Source: Xiphophorus maculatus
Lineage: Eukaryota > Chordata > Actinopteri > Cyprinodontiformes > Poeciliidae
DNA length: 64,000 nt
Direction: 5' to 3'
NCBI RefSeq assembly: GCF_002775205.1
Contig: NC_036447.1
Location: 13,622,501 to 13,686,500, forward strand
Shown here: piece by piece, positions 50,405 through 60,385 of the stretch
Position numbering within the stretch: the stretch's first letter is position 1
Layout: each line of letters starts with the position of its first letter
Translations under genes and position numbers: made by a program
Notes under the pieces: model-generated
What the model saw: only the letters and a program-made list of their open reading frames with translations
Database searches by the model: none
Told to the model about the DNA's origin: nothing

Positions 50405-50483
50405 CAATTAAAGCTGCAAGCAGCCTCGGGCGGCCCTCGCAGCAAGCGCCGCTCCGGCCTATTGGCCACCGCGGGGGTTCCGG

Positions 50484-50612
50484 CCACCGCAGAAGCTCTC
50501 GCGCGTTTTCCAGAGTCGCAGCCCGCTCCCCACCGCGGAAGCTCTGCCGCAGTTTCCAGCATCGCCGCCCGCTAGCCGCCGCAGAATCTGTCGCGCATTT
50601 TCCCCACCCGTC
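50484..50612. repeat. 46-bp minisatellite, about three units
   Basis: Units start CCACCGCAGAAGCTCTC (50484), CCACCGCGGAAGCTCTG (50530) and CCGCCGCAGAATCTGTC (50576), each followed by a TTTCC segment. It forms the GC-rich head of the larger repeat. Confidence 0.85.
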
Positions 50613-51162
50613 CACCGGGCGACAGGCGTGAATGCGTTCGGCGGCGCTCCCCGACGACTGTCGAAAAATCTGGCGCAGATCGGTCTATGCGTCGAGGAGA
50701 TACAGCCCATGTATTAACTTAGGGGGCGCAGTGGAGCCAAATTACATTTCAAACCCGTCGGGCTCTTTAGAGGTGAACAAAGGTCATACATATCCAGTTT
50801 GGCGCCAATCGGATGATCTATGCCTGAATAAGAGCCAAACGTATGTATATGGCGAGGGACTGATATTCGCCATTTGGCCACGCCCACACGGTTCAGCCAG
50901 CAGCGAGCATTGACAGAGTTTATCATCCGAATCATCTTGATTAGGTCAAGAGAGCCATAAACAGAGCTTTCCAAGTAAAAAAATAGCATTTCCTGTTCCG
51001 AGGGGGCGGGGCCTAAGTGATGTCATCATTTAACCATTGGATATTATTGGACACAAGATAATGATCAATAACTGCAGGTTTGGTGTCTCTGTCAGTTTTT
51101 GAGTTAGAATTACAAATTATTTAATTTTTTCCTCTTTAATTCAACATTGAACTGTCATTCCA

Positions 51163-51243
51163 TAGGGCAATGCTGCCCTCTGGTGTCGAATTACTGAAAT
51201 AATGAAACTATTTCAGTGGGCAGCAGAGGGCAGCATTGCCCTA
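51163..51243. mobile_element. Tiny TA-flanked MITE-like hairpin
   Basis: TAGGGCAATGCTGCCCTCTG (51163-51182) and its exact reverse complement (51224-51243) enclose 41 bases, which themselves contain ACTGAAAT/ATTTCAGT. TA at both outer ends suits Tc1/mariner-type insertion. It appears to be inserted in the modular repeat. Confidence 0.85.
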
Positions 51244-51303
51244 CAAACAAAGAACATGGACTGTTTATTATGTAATTACACAGAAGATCTCTCTAATTCA
51301 TTC

Positions 51304-51330
51304 TGAGGGGGCGGGGCTTAGATGACGTCA
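51304..51330 (+). promoter_or_regulatory. GC box plus consensus CRE inside the repeat
   Basis: GGGGGCGGGGC is followed by the perfect cAMP-response element TGACGTCA (51322-51329). The sister modules near 51001, 51614 and 52387 have the same GC box, with decayed or missing CRE (TGATGTCA in two of them). Confidence 0.6.
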
Positions 51331-53075
51331 TAATATGATGACATAGCATTGTCAGTCATCACACCAGGATGAGTCAGGCCAAGTTTGGTGCAGCTCGGTC
51401 GAAACATGTGGAATCTAGAAGCAAACGTATGGCATCGGCGTTACAGGTCACTTCGCCACGCCGCCACAGCCAGCTGCTTCATCGCAGCCGGTCAGGGCTT
51501 GAATCCACAACACACCAACATGTCTTCTGTCTCTGGACACAGTTTAATATTGATTATGTCAAAGGGCTAAGATAGCGACCGTTCACAGTAAAACATGACA
51601 CTTCCTGTTCTCAGGGGGCGTGGCCTAAGTGATGTCATCATTTGACCACAGGGTATTTTTGGACACCTAATGATGATCAATAATTTAAAGTTTGGTATCT
51701 CTGTGAGTTTCTGTGCAGGATATATAAGAGTTTCGTGTTTCATGGCGAGTAGGTGAAATTTGACCCCTGGTAACCCCCCTTCAGCAAGCTCACACAGTCA
51801 CCAATTTGATAACTTTAAATCAGACATGCCTTATGATCAGACTGACCGAGTTTGAAGCCGATCAATCGAAAACCCTAGGAGGAGTTCGATCAAATGCAAA
51901 GGCTGTAAACGTCAAAATCGAGGTCAAATGAACTTCAATCTAAAATGGCCGACTTCCTGTTGGGTTTAGAGCATGGCTCTAAGAGACTTTTTTGTACGTC
52001 CCGACAAGATACACATGTGTACCAAGTTTCGTAATTCTAGGTTTAAGCATGGCTTGGGGCTGTTCATTTAAAATACTCTAGGGGTCGCTATAGAAAAATT
52101 AGGCCACGCCCACCAAATATCGCTATGGATTCCTGTTCGGGGATGGATAAGGATCCATCCTAGTGAGTTTGGAGCAGCTCACCCCGAAACTGTGGAATTC
52201 AGAGCCAAACGAAATTCGATGGCGTTCGCAACGCCGCCACGCCCACCTGCTTCATCGCAGCCGGTCGGGGTTGGAATCCACAACACACCAACGTGTCTTC
52301 TGTCTCTGGACACAGTTTCATGTTGATTAGGTCAAAGGGCTAAGATAGCGACCGTTCAGAGTAAAACATTACACTTCCTGCTCTCAGGGGGCGTGGCCTA
52401 CGTAAAAAAAAAATTTCACTGCAGGGTATTATAGGACACCCGATGACGATCAATCACTGAAAGTTTGGTCCCTCTATGTGTTTTTGTATAGGAAATATAA
52501 GAGGTTTTTGTTTCATGGCGTGTAGGTGAACTTTGACCCCTGGTAACCTCCCTTCAACATGCTCCAAAACTCACCAATTTGATAACTTTAAATCAGACAT
52601 GCCTTATGATCAGACTGACCGAGTTTGAAGCCGATCAATCGAAATCCCTAGGAGGAGTTCGATCAAATACGAAGGCTGTAAACGGCAAAATCGAGGTAAA
52701 AAATGGACCTTCAATACAAAATGGCCGACTTACTGTGATAGTTGCACTATGACATTACTTGTAAATTCTGAGCGTCTTAGTGAGCTCTACAACTGTACCG
52801 AATTTCAAGTCTCTACGATGAAGTAAGTGAATAGCAATGGGTCTGTTGAAAATTGCTAGTTGCTGCCGTTGAGCAATTTTTTTTGCGATTTTTGCGGCGA
52901 CCTTAAAATTCAAAATTTTTAAACCGCCTAGTCGCTTCCGCCAAGTTTGGTGAGTTTTTGAATATGATAAAGCCCCCAAAAAGGCGCACGAAGAGGGGGG
53001 CAGAATCGTAAGAAGAATAAGAAACAGTACAGATACAATAGGCCTTCGCAGCGCTTTGCTGCTCGGGCCTAATGA

Positions 53076-54400
53076 GATTTTGTAAAATATTTTCTCACAT
53101 AAAAGATTTGTTTTAATTTTTATTTTCTTGGAGACGCTATGTCTGATCCAGAGGGAGCTATAGCACCCCCTAGTGTTACCCCAGAGTCACAATTGTTTAG
53201 AAGAGTAAATGGCACAAGTTTCTAAGTCAGTATCCAATAATAGCACAGACTTTTTTTGCTAGCTGACTTTCAGAGAGTCACTGTATGGTCACTAAATATA
53301 GAGACAAACTTGCTAAGTTGACAACTCTTCCTTAAGGGATTTGATTGGAATAGGTAACTCGTTTCGATGCAGAGGAGCAGCAGCTCAACTCTGAGCTCCT
53401 ACACCAGGATCAAACGTCTTATTTATGATGTCCACAATAGAAGCTCATGTCATCTGAGATCTCAGTCTTAACTGATGAGACGACTTTCATAAACACAAAT
53501 GAGTTGAAACATAGACCAATATTTTTACTCTTCACAGTGACACACTGAAATCAAACCCCATTGTCCAAGGTGCAACACTAATCAGCAAATGTAGAGTATC
53601 TTTTTCTATTGTCAAAAATTCTCCTTGGTGTACCAGATTTGGGCTTGACTGTGTTTTTGTTTCATCTGAACGAGCATTAGGTCAAACATGGTGTGAAGCC
53701 GACTCGGTTTCAAACGCTACAAATGTCAGTCTGCTGAAAACCAGTATAGCTTTCTCCCACAATTTGAAAATAGTTTCTAAAATTAACCCGCAGTACCTTT
53801 TAGAATGGCTTACATAAAAGAAAGTGATATTAGCAAACAGAACAAGTGTTAATTTATGAGGTCTGTCTGAGGTAAGTACTATCAAAGGTACTAACTTTCA
53901 TACCTTGAAACATACAGCTATCTTATCTTAGTGAGACATATTGAAACAATGCTTAGTGGATGCTACATATCAAACTAACATTCATAAGAATAGTGGGGAC
54001 CATTTTTAACAACAAATGTTTATTATTGGTCCTTCTTGTGGCAATAACGCAGACTTTATTCCTTAGTCGTTTGCTTTAATGCTTAATATCTGTGTCTTCT
54101 GAAGTCAAACTTCAACAACTCTCTGCACAGTAAAATGTTGCTCTAAATCTAAAATGACAAATCAGTCATCAAATGTCAGAGTTTATGAGTGATTCCAACT
54201 AACAATTTAGCATGTAGTTGTTGGCTTTTAAGTTTTTTAACTAGCTGTTTTAGCTCTGCGATGTTCATGTCCATGAATTGTGTTCCTTCTATGATCAAAG
54301 AAAAAAGCATCAGTGATCACTGGACTTAGCCAAAGTCAAGCATGCTAATGTGTGAACCAAAGCTTTGTATAAAAAATATCCTGGAATGTCATGGCTTTAA
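53076..54400. other. Intergenic DNA without recognised features
   Basis: AT-rich. A CTCF-like site (minus strand ACACTAGGGGGTGCT, 53163-53177) is the only motif noted. Confidence 0.35.
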
Positions 54401-55800
54401 ATTTGATGGAAAAGAAGAATTAAATGGAGTCCAGCTGTGGTAATTTCAGTTGATTGGACCTGGATTGAAATGGCACACACCTGTCTGTACAAACTCCCAC
54501 AGTTGATGATGCGGGTCAGATGTCAAACTCCAAGCATAAAATCAAAAGAAATACTGTATATGTAGATTTCTAAGAAGGATTGTCTAGAGCACAGGTGTCA
54601 AACTCCAGTCCTCGAGGGCCGCAGTCCTGCAGTTTTTAGATGTGCCACAGCTACAAAACACTGAAATGAAATGTCTTAATTACCTCCTCCTTGTGTAGAT
54701 CAGTTCTCCCAGCCTTGCTAATGACCTAATTATTCTATTCAGGTGTGGTGCAGCAGAGGCACATCTAAAAGTTGCAGGACAGTGGCCCTCGAGGACTGGA
54801 GTTTGACACCCCTGGTCTAGAGGCATAAATCTGAGAAAGGATACAGAAGATTTTCTGCTGCTTATGTCCCAGTGAGCTCATTGGTCTTAACTCTTCATAA
54901 ATGTTTGGAACCATCAGGACCCTCCCTAGACCTGGCCGGACATCTGAATTGAGCAATGGGGGGAGAAGGACCCTAGTCAAAGAGGTGACCAAGAACCCAA
55001 TGGTCCCTCTATCAGAGCTCCACTGCTCCTCTGTGGAGAGAGGAGAAACTTTCAGAAGGAAAACCATCTCTGCAGCAATCCACCAATCAGGCCTGTATGG
55101 TAGAGTGGCCAGATGAAAGTCATAAAAGACTCTCAGATCATGAAAAACAAAATTATCTGGTCTAATGAATACCAGGCATCATGTTTGGATAAAACCAGGC
55201 ACAGCTTACCATGTGGCTAATACCATTCTTACAGTAAAGCACAGTGGTGGCACCATCATTTTAAGGGGATGTTTTGCAGGAGCAGGAGCTGGCAACTAGT
55301 CAGGAAGTCAGGATAGAGGGAAAGATGAATGAAGCAACAGACAGACATCCTGGATGAAGACCTGCTCCAGAGTGCTCTTGACCTCAGACTGGGGCAACAA
55401 CCAAAAGCACATGAGCAAGATCTCACAGGAGTGACTTCAGAACCACTCTGTGAATGTCCTGGAGTGGCCAAGTCATGGTCCAGACTTGAATTTTATTGAA
55501 TATCTTCGGAGAAATCTGAAAATGGCTGCACTGACGTCTCCCACCCAACCTAATAGAGCTTGAGAAGAACTGCAAAGAAGAATGGTCAGAACTGCCTGAA
55601 GATAAGTGAGCCAAGCTTGAGGCTGCCAAATGTGGATCAACAAAGTTTTCAAAAAAGGCTGTGAATACTTATTTAAGTGTGATTCCTTGGTTTTATATTT
55701 TTAATACATTTGCAAAAATCTCAAAAACTTTTTTCACACATTTTGAGAAAAAAGAATGTTTCAATGCAATTTGTAATAAAGTAGCAACATAACAAAATGT
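54400..55800 (+). mobile_element. Decayed Tc1-like element, nearly full length
   Basis: Successive landmarks of a fish Tc1-like element are present on the plus strand: 'aaatggagtccagctgtgg' near the left end, the helix-turn-helix region near 54830-54880, 'aggaccctccctagacctgg', 'gatggtccctctatcagagc', 'aatcaggcctgtatggtaga', 'agtggtggcaccatcattt', 'ctcagactggggcaacaac' and the tail 'tgtgaatacttatttaagtg'. Frameshifts, deletions and a nested MITE interrupt it, so it is dead. Confidence 0.85.
54590..54814. mobile_element. hAT-type MITE nested in the Tc1-like element
   Basis: A 225-base element with terminal inverted repeats (CAGGTGTCAAACTCCAGTCC at the left, GGACTGGAGTTTGACACC at the right). 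It is bounded by an 8-base duplication GTCTAGAG at 54582-54589 and 54815-54822. The eight-base duplication is typical of hAT elements. Removing it restores continuity of the host Tc1-like sequence (GGATTGTCTAGAG then GCATAAATCTGAG). Confidence 0.93.
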
Positions 55801-56365
55801 AAATACTTCCTGGATGTTCTGTTCATTCCAGATTAAACCAAAATAATCCCTCATGTCGGTGGATATTCACTGGTGTCAACCACATTTATCTACAGTAAAC
55901 TATGAGTACATAAAAAATGTACTTTAAATTGTCAGTTGTCAAAGTGGGTGTGAAACGTTCCCCCTGCTTGGAACAAATTGTCTCATGGTTGGAAAGAAAA
56001 ATGACCCTCAAAGTACGGAAACTGGGGGTTAACATTTTGCACATGTGCTACATTTTGATTAGAACGATAAGTCACCTTCTATTAAATAGCAGTATAGTTC
56101 TTTGCCAAGAAACTTTCTTTCAAATTTTCTGTTTCTTTGCTGTAAAAACTTTTTCCTTAATGCCTAGTTGTTCAATTTTTCCAGTGAAGTAAACATATTT
56201 CAAACAGTCTTGGAGTTGTGTTTTGCTAATTAATGACAGAATATCTCACAAATTCTAGAGGTAAGTAGTTTATGATGCAGGCTGGCGAAAATACTTCGTA
56301 TACTGTAAGCTCTGATAAGTTGATACGTGTCATGATTTTGGATGTAGTGAGAGAGATGGGTGTGA
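55801..56365. other. Intergenic DNA without recognised features
   Basis: AT-rich, short fortuitous frames only. Confidence 0.4.
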
Positions 56366-56950
56366 GGGTGTGTGTGTGTTGAACTGCAGGAGACGGGAGC
56401 ATGTGCGTGAGAGCAGATGAGGTGTGAGTGTGTTTAAAAGGGTGTGTGTGTGTTTGTTTATGAGTACGTGCCTGTTTGTGTGTACATCTCTTCATTGGTG
56501 TGTGTCTGGTTGTCAGAGGAGTGGCAGCCACAATGTGTGTAGAGGAGAGATAGGGTGTGTGTGTGTGTGTGTGGGTGTGTGCATATATATATTTATACAA
56601 ACATACACGGATAGACATACATATATATATATATATGTATGAGTGTGCAGCAAGCAGGAAGGAAATGTGTGTGTGTTATGGAGAGAGAAAATGGATGCAT
56701 GTGTGTGTGTGTCTGAGAGAGACATGAAAAAAAAGAAGGGGAGAGAGGGCAGGGAAGTGTGTGTGCGTGTGTGTGAGAGAGAAAGAGACAGACAGAGAGA
56801 GACAGACAGAGGGAGGGGAGAGACAGCAAGCAGGAGACAGAAGTGTGTGGGGGTGTGTATGGGTGTGTGTTTTTGTACGTGCGCCTGTGAAAGTGTGTGC
56901 AGGCGTGTGCGTGCGTGTGTGTGTGTGTCTGTGTGGTGTGTGTGTGTGCG

Positions 56951-57024
<74 letters not shown>

Positions 57025-57815
57025 AGGGAAAAACCAGAGCAAGAGTGGGAATGAGTGTGTGTTTATATGAGTGAACAAGAAGGAGAGAGAGGACATGTAC
57101 GTGCGTGTGTTGGTGTGAGTTTATGTGTGTGACAGAGGGGGAGGGGGATAGGGGAGATGTGTGCGTTTGTGTGTGTGTGTTTGTGAGAAAGGAAAGAGGG
57201 AATGTGTGTGACTGCAGGCGTGTGCGTGAGTTTGTGCCTGCGTAGGAGGGAATGTGTGTGTAGTTGTGTGTATTTGTGTGTGTCTGACAGTGATAGAGGG
57301 GGAGGGGTGTTCGTGTGTGTGTGTGAGAGTGTGTGTGTGGAGCGAGAGCTAGGAGCAAGCTCTGCAAATGGTGTGTGCATGTGAGGGTGTGTGTGTGTGT
57401 GTGTCAGAGAGAGCAGCAGAGAGAGAGAGAAAGAGAGACTGTGTGTGTTGGTGTGTGGGCGTGTGTGTGTGTGTGTGTGTGTGTTACTGCAGCACAATAT
57501 GTGCCTGGGCTGAATGAAAGGGAAATGAATGTACTGTGTGTGTGTGGGGTGTGTGTGTGTGTGTGTGTGTGTGGGTGTATGTGGGCGTGTTCGTGCGGTG
57601 GAAGAGGGTGTGTGTGTTCTTTATTCAAACTATGTTTGCGTGTGTGCAGCAGTGTGTTCTGCACAGCGGTGTGTTGCAGTGTGCATGCACACTTTGCTCA
57701 TGCATGTGGATGTTTGTCCTCAGCAAGGATTGTGTTGCAGTGTGTGACGGCGTGTGGGCGTGTGTGTGTGTGTGTGTGTGTATGCGTACAGTTGTATATT
57801 TGTGTGTACTTTTAA
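56366..57815. repeat. 1.45 kb degenerate (TG)n/(GA)n tract
   Basis: The plus strand is dominated by GTGTGT runs with scattered GAGAGA, GGGAGG and (TA)n pieces. The purest (TG)n run is about 56942-57022. Strand asymmetry is strong (plus strand G/T, minus strand C/A), which leaves several frames open on both strands and produces artefactual Thr-His or Val-Cys proteins up to 284 residues. Confidence 0.95.
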
Positions 57816-58138
57816 CAGACACACACAGATACTTATTGGGTGTATTGGTGCGGGTGATGAAGCCCTCATGATAGTGTACCCACACAAATGGAGCCGAATT
57901 ACAATTAAACCCAACTCATTTTGCAGCTTCAACATCTCCAGACATTTTCCCCCTCACATTTTTCTTGCTCTGACTTATCTCTTCTGTGTGTCCATTTGGA
58001 GCTTCTTGATGACTGGTACAACCTACTGTGTGTTTGAGCACCACTGCATAACTATTTTTCAAGTGGCTCTATGTTCCACAAGTACAACATTTTTATCACT
58101 GCATTTAAATAAAGTGTCTCATTAAAATTTCTTTTGAA

Positions 58139-58262
58139 GAGGGATTATTACTTTTGGTACAGTTTACAAATGGAAACTGTGCTGCAGTGGTGAACAAAGA
58201 GCTGAGCCAAAATGCCAAAGCTTTCTGTTTTCTGGCCCATGTACATTCTGAGCCTCACCTGT
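58139..58262 (+). mobile_element. Non-LTR retrotransposon (RTE/Rex-like) ORF scrap
   Basis: 'gctgcagtggtgaacaaaga', 'gctgagccaaaatgccaaagc' and 'cccatgtacattctgagcctc' match a characteristic segment downstream of the reverse transcriptase in common fish LINEs. Broken frame. Confidence 0.6.
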
Positions 58263-58868
58263 GTGTATGAAAAATAGAAAATGGCCAAAAGAACTACATC
58301 CCAAATATAAACACCAAAATTATTCTACCTTGGTGGATGGCTGGGCTTTATCATAGAGAGGGGAGCTCTGTCATAGGGGTCGGTTTGGAGTATGTTGCTG
58401 CTTTTCCACACTGAAAAAAGCCTGTTGAGTAGTTTTAGGTATTTGATCAGGATTTCTTCATCCTTGAGGTTTAATAAAAAACAGGGAGACCAGACTGTTC
58501 CAAGTTATTAGAAATGAAGTACTCTTGCATCATCAACAAGCAAAGAACCTTCAAATCCAACAACCAATTCTGGGATTTGAAAATCAATGTAATGCTTTAT
58601 GTAGGAATGGTATGTGCTATAACGGGGTGAACAAAGCTTCACACATAGAGAGCTTGATTATGAAGATGTAACTGGTCTTTGTTGCCTCAGATCACAAAAG
58701 AGAACTAGCTTTCTTTTCCCTTGCCCTCTGAAAAATAATAAGCATGGCAAATCCAGGACTTTTCATCCATAGGCGCCCCATGGCACACTATCACAACAAA
58801 CACCAAGGCTTTGATTAGGTGCTTGATAAAATGCGTGCACAATTTAAGCTGAAGCTGAAATAATCTTT
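58263..58868. other. Intergenic DNA without recognised features
   Basis: No exon or repeat recognised. Confidence 0.35.
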
Positions 58869-58871
58869 AAG

Positions 58872-58975
58872 ATCCATCCATCCATCCATCTTCTTCCGCT
58901 TATCCGAGGTCGGGTCGCGGGGGTAGCAGCTTCAGAAGGGAGGCCCAGACTTCCCTCTCCCCAGCCCAATCTTTA
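58872..58975 (-). mobile_element. LINE 3' tail fragment with (ATCC)n
   Basis: (ATCC)4 is followed by CTTCTTCCGCTTATCCGAGG, 'tcgggtcgcgggggtagcag' and 'cccagacttccctctccccag'. This is a well-known fish LINE tail in reverse orientation; the tail reads (GATG)n on the minus strand, as in Rex3/RTE elements. Confidence 0.75.
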
Positions 58976-59380
58976 AGAATAAACATTTATCTAGTCTAGG
59001 ATGAGCAGCTTCAACATGAATGAATGAATGAACGTAGAGGAACCTGACCAAATGAATGGTGTTACCTGTTGAACTGAGCAGCAACAGTTTGCCAGTGTGA
59101 TTTGATATCTAAATAAAGAGCAATGGCAGGGCAGGTTTATGCTCCTCCCACTGGTGTGTCTGTGTTATGTAACTGTTGTCATTTCTTTTTGTTTTCCCAC
59201 AGGCTATATCATAAAAGCCACAATGACTTAATAAATATGTTGTAAATTAAAAGCGCTCCAAATTGGACCATGTTGAGGAAAACATTTTCTTACTTACACC
59301 CTAACTAATTTGTTTTGTTTTTTGAATATTTTTGAATAAATTTGTAAAGTACATTAGAGATTTTAGAGATTTTTTGAGGA
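58976..59380. other. Intergenic DNA without recognised features
   Basis: AT-rich; no exon or repeat recognised. Confidence 0.35.
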
Positions 59381-59384
59381 TTGA

Positions 59385-60045
59385 GGTTCAATTCTTTGTC
59401 ATTTAGAGGTAGAAGCGTTGGTGTCGTTTGGATCATTGACCTACTGCATAACCCAGGTCACAGACAAATGATTGGACAAACTTTCAGGTTATCGTTCACA
59501 GAGCAGAATACATTATTCCATCAATTACTGCAGGTTTCCTGTGTAGAAAAGTAGCAAAGTTTACCAAACCATAAAACTACTAGCACCATGTTTGACTGGT
59601 GTTATGATTTTGATATCTTTGGAGTCCCATAGACTTAAAAATGATTTTGTAAGCCTTTCTAGACTGACAGATGCATTGCCTTTTGTTCTCTTTTGGCCTA
59701 CTTCATGCTGTCAGACAGGAACTACTTAAGCATTTTCTTGATTCTACAGAGCTGACAGTAACCAGACTGGGGTGTAGCTGGTAAAATTATGACAAATATG
59801 TGATTATTCACAGTTTTGTCATGATTCAAAAAGGGGAAATATTACTTTTTATGTAGGGGCAAGTTGGTTTCGATGGGTTCCCCCCTTGATAGATGAGATT
59901 ATCATTTGAAAAGTGTGTTTTAAATTAGCTAATCTTTTCTCTGGTCTGAAACGATTAAGGGTGACAAAACTGTACACACAGAGGAAATTTGTAAAGGCAA
60001 ATACGTTTTCATGGCACTGTACATTCAGGTCAGTCATCACATGCA
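59385..60045. mobile_element. Degraded DNA-transposon-like repeat
   Basis: 'accatgtttgactggtgttatgattttgat' and the right end ('gtctgaaacgattaagggtgac', 'catggcactgtaca') resemble a widespread fish repeat. Superfamily not certain. The minus-strand open frame 59849-60046 lies inside it and is not a gene. Confidence 0.5.
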
Positions 60046-60239
60046 TAGACTTTTTGAGATCTCCAGGAAATGTTGTTGTTTTGCCATAAACAAAACCAAC
60101 ATGACGGGCAGATGATACCTTGCAAAATGAGATCCAATATTCAAATCCATGTCAGGGGTCTTTCTGAAAGGAGTGGGAGAGTTCTCCAGGTACTGCAACG
60201 CACCGGACACGCCAAAAACAACTGTGTGTGGTTCACTTT

Positions 60240-60385
60240 CTAATTTGCTCTATCTACCTGTGATGAACTGGTGACCTGCGCAGGCTGCAAGTCTTGTCCA
60301 ATCACTACTGAAGATAGAGGCCAAACCCTCTGAAACCCTATAAGCATAAGGCAGTATAGGAAACAGACAGAATTATGGTAAACAA
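60240..60385. repeat. Short interspersed repeat fragment
   Basis: 'gatgaactggtgacctgcgcag' and 'accctataagcataaggcagtatagg' follow the tail of a common fish repeat of the same group as that at 5100-5470. Strongly diverged. Confidence 0.45.

Larger units (their letters stand above)
50405..53075. repeat. Modular GC-rich teleost repeat, about 2.7 kb
   Basis: Begins near AAAGCTGCAAGCAGC and ends near CGCAGCGCTTTGCTGCTCGG followed by GCCTAAT; both ends form small hairpins. Composition is GC-rich and CpG-rich against AT-rich flanks. Inside, a module containing 'cttcatcgcagccggtc' through 'gatcaataa' occurs at 51477-51700 and again at 52250-52470 (period 773), with shorter relatives near 51000 and 51305. 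A second module with 'ccttatgatcagactgaccg' occurs near 51828 and 52606. There is no transposase frame. I recognise the ends as a high-copy fish repeat but cannot give a class; the CTAA 3' end after a hairpin recalls Helitrons, yet the 5' end does not fit. Confidence 0.7.

Noticed and set aside
50358..50989. Open frames in the GC-rich head of the 2.7 kb repeat
   Set aside because: Overlapping frames on both strands across a minisatellite, with no domain; not a transposase.
56513..57367. Minus-strand open frame of 284 codons rich in Thr-His, and similar frames nearby
   Set aside because: It is the translation of a (TG)n/(CA)n tract; overlapping frames on both strands are open for the same reason.
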